A stretch of 5,859 bases of DNA from Natrinema soli (GTDB lineage Archaea > Halobacteriota > Halobacteria > Halobacteriales > Natrialbaceae), in contig NZ_JAQIVI010000159.1 of the NCBI RefSeq assembly GCF_028618695.1, forward strand, positions 1 to 5,859, in the 5' to 3' direction. This document shows positions 1-4,897 of the stretch, in pieces; the first letter of the stretch is position 1; the number at the start of each line of letters is the position of its first letter. The notes below the pieces were generated by a model that had not been told where the DNA came from, ran no database searches, and saw only the letters and a program-made list of their open reading frames with translations. The position numbers and the translations under genes are program-made.

Positions 1-304
1 GCGCCTGCGAGTGGCTGGCGACGGTGTCGAACTCGGGTCCCTGCGCGAGCAGGGCGTGTCGGATCGGCGTGACGATCTCGCGGACGACGGCGACGTCGTA
101 GTCGGCGATGGCGTCGAGGCTCTCCGTCACGGAGCCCTCGATGCTATTCTCGATGGGAATGACGCCGCGGTCGTATTCGCCCGCGGCGACGGCGTCGACG
201 ATCGCCGTGACCGACTGGCGGAAGTCGATCTCGTCGCCGTCGGCGATCGCGCTCGTCGCCCGGTGTGAGTAGGTCCCTTCGGGTCCCAGCGTCACTGCAG
301 TCAT
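1..304 (-). CDS. pheA: Prephenate dehydratase, N-terminal part (cut by left window edge)
   Basis: This is the first 101 codons of prephenate dehydratase, the cytoplasmic enzyme that converts prephenate to phenylpyruvate in phenylalanine synthesis. The ATG is at 304, the frame stays open to the left edge, and one base is left over. The translation begins MTAVTLGPEGTYSHRATSA; GPEGTYSHRA (residues 7-16) is the typical N-terminal family motif. A second family block, VIPIENSIEGSVTESLDAI, covers residues 48-66. The fragment ends in SHSQA, matching the conserved SH-x-QA segment. All of this lies in the periplasmic-binding-protein-like catalytic fold. The TRDF catalytic motif and any C-terminal ACT (Phe-sensing) domain would lie outside the window. 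No chorismate mutase domain precedes it, so it looks monofunctional at the N-terminus. The gene follows the nitrate transporter on the same strand after a 74-base gap, and appears to have its own promoter. Confidence 0.93.
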   Translation of the reverse strand, partial: MTAVTLGPEGTYSHRATSAIADGDEIDFRQSVTAIVDAVAAGEYDRGVIPIENSIEGSVTESLDAIADYDVAVVREIVTPIRHALLAQGPEFDTVASHSQA

Positions 305-324
305 TACCCGCCGATAGCAGGCTA

Positions 325-338
325 CGGGTCAAAAGACC
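325..338 (-). promoter_or_regulatory. Possible pheA TATA-like element
   Basis: On the minus strand the sequence GGTCTTTTGACCC lies about 27-31 bases upstream of the pheA ATG at 304. At that distance an archaeal TATA box would start transcription at or next to the start codon, giving the leaderless mRNA common in haloarchaea. No Shine-Dalgarno site is visible just before the ATG, which agrees. The match to the haloarchaeal TATA consensus is weak. The same T-run could instead belong to a terminator of the upstream gene. Confidence 0.35.
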
Positions 339-368
339 GTCGGGTTCTCGGGGCCGGTCGACGACGGT
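331..368 (-). terminator. Hairpin plus T-run after the nitrate transporter gene
   Basis: Just after the transporter stop codon (379-381), the minus strand has ACCGTCG (368 to 362) and its perfect inverse CGACGGT (342 to 336). They are separated by a 19-base loop and followed by C then TTTT (334 to 331). The layout resembles an intrinsic terminator. Archaeal termination depends mainly on T-runs, so the stem may not matter. The T-run overlaps the putative pheA TATA-like element. Confidence 0.35.
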
Positions 369-378
369 TCCTCGGCAC

Positions 379-1698
379 TCAGTCGTCGATCGGCGCTCCG
401 GAGGCACCGCTATCGCGGCTCGAGGCCAGAACGCCGTCTTCGGTCGCCCGTTCGGCGAGGCGGGGCTGGAAGACCCACGCGCACAGCAACAGGATGGGGA
501 TCATCGTGGCCGCGACGACGGCGTAGCCGGTGTGGAGGCTCGGCATCATCGGCGCGGCGTAGACGAGCGGGTAGACGATTCCGCCGAGCGTGCCGACGCC
601 GCCGACGACGCCGGCGACGCTGCCCGAACTGTTCGGGAACATCGCCGGCACCTGTGCGAAGATCGCCCCCTCGGCGAACGCACAGCCCATGCCGACGATG
701 AAGCCGGACGCGACGGCCAGCAGCACCTGGCCGGTCAGACCGGCCAGCGTCATCCCGACCATCGCGAGCACGATGAAACACAGCGAGACGAACGTCCACT
801 GCTCGCGGTAGCGGCCCGTGAAGATCGGCAGGATGTTCTTCTCTTTGCGTGCGAGCAGGTCGCTGACGTAGCCGCCGATCGGCCGAAGCAGGCCGGCTGC
901 GACGGAGAACGTCGCGGCGAACGTGCTGGCGAGCACGAGGTTGTCCGTGTTGAATCCCTCCCGGTAGTACGTCGCCAGCCAGCCGTTCATCGAGAGCTCG
1001 AGGCCGAAGCTCATCACGTACGCCAGCGCGAGCACGACGGTGCCGTAGCGGGTGGCGGTGTAGAGCCAATCTCTGAGGGTCGCAGTCGACTTGGTCGCCT
1101 CTCGTTTCGCGTCGCTCCTGGCGGCCTCGCCGATCGTGTAGTAGACGATCGCCAGCAGGATCGAGACGATTCCGGTGTAGAAGAAGGCCGCTCGCCAGCT
1201 CGTCTCGAATATCGGTCCGCTCCAGTTCTCGGTGAACACGCGCGGGAGGATGAGCGCACCGCCGGCGGCACCGGCGTTGCCGACGCCGGCGTAGATTCCC
1301 TCTGCAGTCCCCAGTTGTTCCTCGTCGAACCACTCGGAGACGTGCTGGATCCCGATGACGAAGGTGATTCCAGCGGTCGCGACGATCAGCCGCTCGACGA
1401 AGAAGACGGCGTAGGACTGGGCGAACGCCGACGCGATGGAGAAGACGCCGACGTAGGTTAACACGATGGCGAACACCGTCGGCGCGCCCCAGCGATCGGA
1501 GAGCCAGCCGGTCAGAATGCGACCGAACGGCGCGAGCCAGATCGCCGCGCTCGCGAGGATCCCGATCTCCGCGAGCGAGAGGCCGAACTCCTCGGCCATC
1601 GGCCCCGTGAACGGCGCGAAGGAGAACCAGATCAGGAACGAGAAGTTGAACCCGATCGTTGCTAACACCAGCGTCCGCCACTTGGTCATCGTGATCAC
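379..1698 (-). CDS. narK: NNP-family nitrate/nitrite transporter (MFS, NarK/NasA-like)
   Basis: This is a 439-residue polytopic membrane protein of the major facilitator superfamily. The pattern fits the nitrate/nitrite porter (NNP) branch, which moves nitrate in or exchanges it for nitrite at the cell membrane. Visible signatures are an MFS loop-A motif GWLSDRWG (64-71), a first nitrate-signature block [12 protein letters not shown] (138-149) and a second one [11 protein letters not shown] (363-373). Two arginines, R60 in helix 2 (APFGRILTG) and R272 in helix 8 (GLLRPIGGY), fit the two substrate-binding arginines of NarK (R89 and R305 in E. coli). The length is usual for the family. Residues 192-210 form a charged central loop, and the C-terminal tail of about 30 residues is hydrophilic. 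The start is a GTG at 1698, chosen because GGGGTGA lies 6 bases upstream; an ATG three codons later (1689) is the alternative, but its spacing is poorer. No nitrate or nitrite reductase gene is visible nearby, so import versus nitrite export cannot be decided. Confidence 0.85.
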   Translation of the reverse strand: MITMTKWRTLVLATIGFNFSFLIWFSFAPFTGPMAEEFGLSLAEIGILASAAIWLAPFGRILTGWLSDRWGAPTVFAIVLTYVGVFSIASAFAQSYAVFFVERLIVATAGITFVIGIQHVSEWFDEEQLGTAEGIYAGVGNAGAAGGALILPRVFTENWSGPIFETSWRAAFFYTGIVSILLAIVYYTIGEAARSDAKREATKSTATLRDWLYTATRYGTVVLALAYVMSFGLELSMNGWLATYYREGFNTDNLVLASTFAATFSVAAGLLRPIGGYVSDLLARKEKNILPIFTGRYREQWTFVSLCFIVLAMVGMTLAGLTGQVLLAVASGFIVGMGCAFAEGAIFAQVPAMFPNSSGSVAGVVGGVGTLGGIVYPLVYAAPMMPSLHTGYAVVAATMIPILLLCAWVFQPRLAERATEDGVLASSRDSGASGAPIDD

Positions 1699-1704
1699 GA
1701 CTGC

Positions 1705-1711
1705 TCACCCC
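1705..1711 (-). promoter_or_regulatory. Shine-Dalgarno site deciding the transporter GTG start
   Basis: On the minus strand GGGGTGA ends 6 bases before the GTG at 1698. GGTGA matches the archaeal anti-Shine-Dalgarno (AGGAGGTGATC). The spacing favours GTG at 1698 over the ATG at 1689, where it would be 15 bases. Confidence 0.55.
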
Positions 1712-1756
1712 GGCTGAAGCCTCGAGTGTCGTACTTCGAATCCGTCGTTCCTGTTA

Positions 1757-1784
1757 CGATAATAGAAACAAACGTATTATTTAT
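1757..1784 (-). promoter_or_regulatory. Likely promoter region of the nitrate transporter, with AT-rich dyad
   Basis: Upstream of the transporter the minus strand is AT-rich (bases 1741-1800 are about 37% GC). It holds two TATA-like stretches, AATAAATAATACG (about 1784-1772) and TTCTATTATCG (about 1767-1757). Either would place a start roughly 35-60 bases before the GTG. The two form a dyad on the plus strand: ATAATA (1759-1764) and TATTAT (1775-1780), separated by 10 bases. The dyad could be a regulator site or simply two TATA-like boxes. No known nitrogen- or oxygen-regulator site is recognised. Confidence 0.45.
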
Positions 1785-1853
1785 TCCCGATTTTTCGCCA
1801 TCTTCGTCCCATAACTTTCGATCTCCTTCGATGTATTTCAACATGGCTCACTC

Positions 1854-1870
1854 GAGTTGTTCGGCAACTC
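1854..1870. repeat. Short hairpin with TTCGG loop
   Basis: GAGTTG (1854-1859) and CAACTC (1865-1870) are perfect inverse copies around the 5-base loop TTCGG. A TATA-like stretch, TATAAAT, follows at 1874-1880; on the minus strand it reads ATTTATA, which fits the haloarchaeal TATA consensus. The role is unknown. Confidence 0.4.
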
Positions 1871-1873
1871 CCG

Positions 1874-1880
1874 TATAAAT
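1874..1880. promoter_or_regulatory. Orphan TATA-like box
   Basis: TATAAAT on the plus strand (ATTTATA on the minus) lies in the AT-rich gap. On the plus strand it would start a transcript near 1904 with no gene following. On the minus strand it would start near 1850, giving the transporter a leader of roughly 150 bases. It could also be a chance match in AT-rich DNA. Confidence 0.25.
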
Positions 1881-1971
1881 CCACTTATTAGAATATACCC
1901 AACTGTACGGCAGTAATCTAACAAAACCCCTCCGTATTATGGCGTTTAATTCCCAGACAAGCGGTCTATTC

Positions 1972-1991
1972 TGGAAATATTATGGAAATAT
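1972..1991. repeat. Two copies of TGGAAATAT, 11 bases apart
   Basis: TGGAAATAT occurs at 1972-1980 and again at 1983-1991, separated by TA. The 11-base period is close to one DNA turn, so both copies would face the same side of the helix. It could be a protein-binding site or a short slippage product. Confidence 0.4.
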
Positions 1992-2022
1992 ACAACTCTC
2001 TATTCGGTGAGTATCGTCGTCC

Positions 2023-2042
2023 GTTCGGTTCTCTCGCCGAAC
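2023..2042. repeat. Small inverted repeat in the intergenic region
   Basis: GTTCGG (2023-2028) and CCGAAC (2037-2042) are perfect inverse copies around an 8-base loop. It lies about 30 bases after the TGGAAATAT repeat. It could be part of an RNA hairpin; no T-run follows on either strand. Confidence 0.25.
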
Positions 2043-2171
2043 CAGATCCGTCGGGGTACAAGCGGACTGGGAGACTGCCTCGAGGCCACGTCCCGATGCA
2101 GTTTACATGGTACTCAGCAGCACACTCTCTCCGATCTACCGACACCGCTTCTGGTCGATGTCACACCGGAG

Positions 2172-2175
2172 AAAA
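2172..2175 (-). terminator. T-run after the MC1 gene
   Basis: On the minus strand the MC1 stop TAA (2194-2192) is followed about 16 bases later by GTTTTCT. T-rich stretches just past a stop codon are typical archaeal termination signals. There is no stable stem. Confidence 0.3.
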
Positions 2176-2191
2176 CTACTGCTCGGACGGC

Positions 2192-2500
2192 TTACTCGTC
2201 GAGGTGCTCGATTCCCTTCTTCGAGACGTTCGCTTCCGTGATCTCGTCGGGCATCCAGTCGGGCTTGTCGTCGGGAGCGGTCTCTTCCCACGCCCAGCCG
2301 TCGTAGATGTGTACCTTGTCCGTCCCCTTCTCGCGAAGTTTGAGTTCGACGCGATCCGCTGCCTCCTCGCTCGAGCCAGGCTCGAGCCGTCTGGCCGCCT
2401 TGAGGGCAGCCTGCCGGGGTGTGTTACCCGAGAAGACACTCGACTCGTCGTCGGGTGATTCACGCAGTGCAAAGTTTCGTTTACCGTCTTCGCGTACCAT
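2192..2500 (-). CDS. MC1-family non-histone chromosomal protein
   Basis: This is a 102-residue protein of the MC1 family, the small archaeal chromatin protein that binds DNA as a monomer and bends it sharply. The family pattern is clear over the whole length: KRNFALRE (7-14), VFSGNTPRQAALKAARR (22-38), LKLREKGTDKVHIYDGW (53-69), KPDWMPDEI (79-87) and a KKGIEHLDE end (94-102). W82-M83-P84 matches the Trp-Met-Pro of the DNA-contacting arm known from Methanosarcina MC1. The ATG at 2500 is chosen because GGAGGCGA lies just upstream and the conserved region starts within a few residues; a GTG at 2530 would add ten unconserved residues and put the Shine-Dalgarno inside the gene. Two things stand out. 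Residues 39-52 form an acidic, Ser/Glu-rich stretch in the helix-to-strand region. The net charge is about -9 (16 Lys/Arg against 25 Asp/Glu), whereas methanogen MC1 is basic. Confidence 0.9.
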   Translation of the reverse strand: MVREDGKRNFALRESPDDESSVFSGNTPRQAALKAARRLEPGSSEEAADRVELKLREKGTDKVHIYDGWAWEETAPDDKPDWMPDEITEANVSKKGIEHLDE

Positions 2501-2505
2501 GATTA

Positions 2506-2513
2506 TCGCCTCC
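2506..2513 (-). promoter_or_regulatory. Shine-Dalgarno site of the MC1 gene
   Basis: GGAGGCGA on the minus strand ends 5 bases before the ATG at 2500 and matches seven of eight bases of GGAGGTGA. It fixes the start at 2500 and argues against the upstream GTG at 2530. Confidence 0.75.
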
Positions 2514-2537
2514 GTGTCAGTCAAGCACACGATCCGA

Positions 2538-2549
2538 CATAAAGATATC
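2538..2549 (-). promoter_or_regulatory. TATA box of the MC1 gene
   Basis: GATATCTTTATG on the minus strand is centred about 43 bases before the ATG. A start about 25 bases downstream would give a leader of roughly 15-20 bases, just enough to include the Shine-Dalgarno site. The core TATCTTTA is repeated facing the other way at 2575-2582. Confidence 0.55.
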
Positions 2550-2574
2550 CCCCAAAACCGACCGACTGCGCCGG

Positions 2575-2584
2575 TATCTTTAAG
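2575..2584 (+). promoter_or_regulatory. Mirrored TATA-like box facing right
   Basis: TATCTTTAAG on the plus strand shares its first eight bases with the MC1 TATA box on the other strand, 27 bases away. It would start a transcript near 2605-2610. The next gene begins at 2740 and has a closer TATA box, so this one could drive a longer leader, a small RNA, or nothing. Confidence 0.35.
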
Positions 2585-2698
2585 TGAGTAGCGTACACCA
2601 TTTCACCGCAATATCGACATCCGGTATTCGGTCGCCGTGCCGTCGTTGTTCGCCCGATGCGCGCGTAACACGGTCAACACTCGTGGCGTCGAAAACAC

Positions 2699-2708
2699 TT
2701 AAGTATAT
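2699..2708 (+). promoter_or_regulatory. TATA box of the AbrB-like gene
   Basis: TTAAGTATAT is centred about 36 bases before the ATG at 2740, so transcription would start only about 8-12 bases before the start codon. No good Shine-Dalgarno site lies in the short leader (GAATCCCGCG before ATG), which fits a short-leader or near-leaderless haloarchaeal mRNA. Confidence 0.55.
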
Positions 2709-2739
2709 CCTACGGCGAAGTTCGGAATAGAATCCCGCG

Positions 2740-2937
2740 ATGGTACGGAAAAAGAAGCTGAGTCCAAGCGGTGCGAAAGACGACGACGGTAACTACCACA
2801 ACGTCCACCTCAACCTCCACGAAGACGAACTCGAGGTCGCGGGCATGGATATCGGCGACGAGGTCTTCGTCCGGGTCCGGGACGGCAAGATAATCATCCA
2901 GAAAGCCAACGAGGACGACGTCGAACACGAGTTCTAG
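2740..2937 (+). CDS. Small AbrB/SpoVT-type swapped-hairpin protein
   Basis: This is a 65-residue acidic protein. The core, roughly residues 20-55, has the AbrB/MazE/SpoVT pattern: a strand VHLNL (22-26), a short helix-like stretch, GMDIGDEVFVRVRDG (35-49) and a closing strand KIIIQKA (50-56). Such domains form intertwined dimers and usually bind DNA, as transition-state regulators or as the antitoxin half of toxin-antitoxin pairs. The N-terminus is basic (VRKKK) and the last nine residues (NEDDVEHEF) are acidic. No toxin-sized partner gene adjoins it: downstream lies a hairpin and the end of pheT on the opposite strand. A solitary regulator is therefore more likely than an antitoxin. The target is unknown. 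The start is the only ATG well placed behind the TATA box at 2699-2708; the stop is TAG. Confidence 0.82.
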   Translation: MVRKKKLSPSGAKDDDGNYHNVHLNLHEDELEVAGMDIGDEVFVRVRDGKIIIQKANEDDVEHEF

Positions 2938-2945
2938 AACCGACC

Positions 2946-2986
2946 TTTTGCTCTGCGGGTGCGCCTTCGGCGCACCCTCGGCAAAA
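2946..2986. terminator. Strong two-part hairpin between convergent genes
   Basis: GGGTGCGCC (2957-2965) and GGCGCACCC (2969-2977) form a perfect 9-base stem around the 3-base loop TTC. Outside it, TTTTGC (2946-2951) and GCAAAA (2981-2986) form a second perfect 6-base stem across a small internal loop. It starts 9 bases after the AbrB-like stop codon and lies downstream of both that gene (plus strand) and pheT (minus strand), so it may end transcription from both sides. The TTTTG just before the stem is the more usual archaeal signal for the plus-strand gene. No T-run follows the stem on either strand. Confidence 0.55.
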
Positions 2987-3085
2987 CGTCGATGAAAAGC
3001 ACTCCTCCTTCCTCTCCGTTCGCGCTGCTCACTTCGAGTCAGTCGTCGGCCCGCTCGCTCCCGATGGTCGCTCGCGGTACTATAC

Positions 3086-3096
3086 GTTGAATCAAC
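3086..3096. repeat. Small palindrome downstream of pheT
   Basis: GTTGA, A, TCAAC forms an 11-base palindrome 38 bases past the pheT stop codon, preceded by TACTATAC on the plus strand. The surrounding 2987-3133 holds no recognisable gene. The palindrome may be chance. Confidence 0.2.
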
Positions 3097-3133
3097 TACA
3101 AGCCGGAACGCGCTCGAGAAACCGCCTTCCCCC

Positions 3134-4897
3134 TCAGCGCAGCGCCTCGAGGTCGAACTCGAACGCCGACACCGGCACCTCGAGGTCGTGCTCGACGAGC
3201 ACCTTCGGGTGAACCTCGCCGATCACGCCGACTTCTTCGCCGTCGATGACGATCGCTGCGGTTCGACCCGAAATGAAGGTCGGGTGGTCGGTCGGCGGCG
3301 TCTCGAGGTCGGCGTCGAAGTTGCGGGCGAGCGTCTGGAGTCGAGCCTTGGCGTCCTCGTAGCCGGACTCGTGGCTCGCGAGGACGGCTCCGACGCGGCG
3401 GCCCTCCGAAACGCCGGTGTTCTCGCGCTCGTCGACCTCGGCGGCGAAGCCGATCTCGGCGAGGTTCTGCGGGTAGGATCGGTGGGTGTTCCGCTCGAGG
3501 ACCATCAGCAGCGAGGGCATGACCCACGTCCGAAGCATGGTGAAGTCCTCGCTGTAGGGCTCTTTGATCGTCGCGGGCTCGCCGGCTCCGTAGACGTCGT
3601 CACCGGGAGCGATATCGAGCCGGTCGTAGTTCTCCCCCTCGCTGATCATGTGGAAGTTCAGCAGGTCCTCGAAGCCCAGTCCGACGAGCTGGGTTCTGGC
3701 GGCGTTTTCGAGCCGGGAGCGCTCGTGACGGCCGCCGACGGTTCCCACATCGGGATAGCGGGGCTCGAGTTCGTTGAAGCCGTAGGCCCGCCCGAGGTCG
3801 TCGATGACGTCCAGCGGGTGGAGCACGTCGACGCGGTAGGGCGGGATCGTCACCTCGTAGACGAGGTCGCCCGCGTCGCTTTCGTTCTTTTCCGCTTTGA
3901 GCCCCGACCGCTCGGCGAGGTCGATCACTTCGTCGGGATCGAGTCCGATCCCGAGGATCGTCTCGATGCGGTCGTGGGAGACCGTTTTCGTCTTCATCGA
4001 GAGGTCCGGCCGAACAAGCTCGCGTCCGCCGGACTGCGTCCGGCTCCCATTCGAGTCCGCGTTCGCGGACTCGCTATCCGGATACTCGACCGTCACCTCC
4101 TCGAGCGTGGCCCCGCGAGCCGACAGCGCGTAGCAGACGATGTTCAGCATCTTGTCGATCGTCCACTGGTCGGTGCCCGTCATCTCGACGAACAGGTCCC
4201 GCGAGTCCGTCGAGACCTCGGTCCGGCGGCCGTTGATAACCGGCGGGAACGAGAACAGCCCGATACTGTCGTAGATCGCCGGATACCGCTCGTACCCGCT
4301 GACCAGATCGGCATAAGTCCGGCCCGTCTGGTGCTCCTCGAGCACGTCGGCCGGCGTCATCTCTTGATCGGAATCGAGCGGGACGAACCGATCCTCGTCG
4401 GGTTCGATGCCGACGTACTGGATGGTTGGGTTCCCCTCCGTCGCAGCGGTGCCCTTCAGCATCGTCAGATCGTGAATCCCGATCGCCCCCTTCGCGCGCT
4501 TGCGCCCCATCGTCGCGTGGAGCTTCTCTTGGAGCTGAATGAGCGAGTCGAGACTGTCCTCGTCGAGGTCAATGTCGCGGACGACTGCGCCCGTGACGTA
4601 CGGCCGCTCGTCCGGGACCGAGTCGTCCACTTCGATGGTCCATTCGGACGAGTTCGGCGAGGGAACGTGGACCCCCCGCGCGTCGCCGTACTGGTATCGC
4701 ATCGAGCGGGCGACGCCCTCGACGGAGAGTCGATCGAGCCGGTCCGGCGCGAACTCGAGTTCGAACTCGTCGTCCTCCGTGCGGCCCTCGAACTCGAGGC
4801 CGAGACCGAACAGATCGTCGATCAGGTCGTCGTCGCTCTTTTCGTCGTGACCGGTCAGGGTCCGCAGTTCGTCGGGGTCGATATCGACGGTGGGCAT
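3134..4897 (-). CDS. pheT: Phenylalanyl-tRNA synthetase, beta subunit
   Basis: This is the complete 587-residue beta subunit of the cytoplasmic alpha2-beta2 enzyme that attaches phenylalanine to tRNA-Phe. Length and pattern fit the archaeal/eukaryotic cytosolic type. An N-terminal domain starts MPTVDIDPDELRTLTG. The B3/B4 (editing) domain covers about 95-270, including HDLTMLKG (142-149) and YDSIGLFSFPPVING (209-223). The B5 domain covers about 300-380, including IPPYRVDVLHPLDVIDDLGRA (351-371), whose acidic residues are of the metal-binding type. The class II core-like domain covers about 390-587, including HMISEGENY (416-424) and the end VIGEVHPKVL (558-567). The N-terminal tRNA-binding EMAP-like domain and the C-terminal anticodon-binding domain of bacterial PheT are absent, as expected for archaea. 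Residues 274-292 form a Ser/Asn/Gly-rich linker whose DNA holds several palindromes. The gene overlaps the pheS stop by one base (TGATG) and has a perfect Shine-Dalgarno site, so the two are co-transcribed and probably translationally coupled. Confidence 0.97.
   Translation of the reverse strand: MPTVDIDPDELRTLTGHDEKSDDDLIDDLFGLGLEFEGRTEDDEFELEFAPDRLDRLSVEGVARSMRYQYGDARGVHVPSPNSSEWTIEVDDSVPDERPYVTGAVVRDIDLDEDSLDSLIQLQEKLHATMGRKRAKGAIGIHDLTMLKGTAATEGNPTIQYVGIEPDEDRFVPLDSDQEMTPADVLEEHQTGRTYADLVSGYERYPAIYDSIGLFSFPPVINGRRTEVSTDSRDLFVEMTGTDQWTIDKMLNIVCYALSARGATLEEVTVEYPDSESANADSNGSRTQSGGRELVRPDLSMKTKTVSHDRIETILGIGLDPDEVIDLAERSGLKAEKNESDAGDLVYEVTIPPYRVDVLHPLDVIDDLGRAYGFNELEPRYPDVGTVGGRHERSRLENAARTQLVGLGFEDLLNFHMISEGENYDRLDIAPGDDVYGAGEPATIKEPYSEDFTMLRTWVMPSLLMVLERNTHRSYPQNLAEIGFAAEVDERENTGVSEGRRVGAVLASHESGYEDAKARLQTLARNFDADLETPPTDHPTFISGRTAAIVIDGEEVGVIGEVHPKVLVEHDLEVPVSAFEFDLEALR
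4024..4084. repeat. Cluster of three palindromes inside the pheT linker
   Basis: Three dyads lie within 61 bases of coding sequence. GTCCG, C, CGGAC is at 4024-4034. A 10-base-arm dyad is at 4052-4061 (CGAGTCCGCG) and 4064-4073 (CGCGGACTCG), around TT. TATCCGGATA is at 4075-4084. The motif GTCCG or TCCGG recurs. The long dyad encodes SESANADS (residues 275-282) in the linker between the B3/B4 and B5 domains. It may be a small palindromic insertion tolerated in frame, or codon-biased drift in a free linker. Confidence 0.6.

Larger units (their letters stand above)
1718..2191. other. Gene-poor AT-rich intergenic region
   Basis: No convincing coding region is seen here on either strand. The left part (about 1741-1990) is markedly AT-rich compared with its surroundings (for example 42% GC over 1921-1980). 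It contains the transporter promoter, a small UUCGG-loop dyad, TATA-like sites on both strands and a 9-base tandem repeat. The right part (about 2000-2191) returns to moderate GC. It has a plus-strand open frame from 1982 that runs on antisense into the MC1 gene, but its residue composition (rich in Arg, Ser, Cys; poor in Asp/Glu) is not haloarchaeal. The region may carry an untranslated RNA, but nothing proves it. Confidence 0.6.

Noticed and set aside
265..1461. Long plus-strand open frame opposite the transporter
   Set aside because: It is very rich in Arg/Asp/Gly with no recognisable domain, and is the expected antisense shadow of a GC-rich gene whose minus-strand protein is clearly a transporter.
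410..1708. Minus-strand open frame overlapping the transporter in another frame
   Set aside because: Its composition is Arg/Asp-dominated without membrane helices or motifs; the 379-1698 frame has helices and NNP signatures.
1982..2458. Plus-strand open frame of 158 codons in the intergenic gap and antisense to MC1
   Set aside because: It shows no family pattern and non-haloarchaeal composition, has no Shine-Dalgarno site, and its second half is opposite a convincing MC1 gene.
2192..2530. Longer MC1 start at the GTG at 2530
   Set aside because: The good Shine-Dalgarno site would fall inside the gene, and the ten extra residues show no family similarity.
2740..2937. AbrB-like protein as an antitoxin of a toxin-antitoxin pair
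   Set aside because: No toxin-sized gene overlaps or adjoins it on the same strand; a hairpin and the end of convergent pheT follow.
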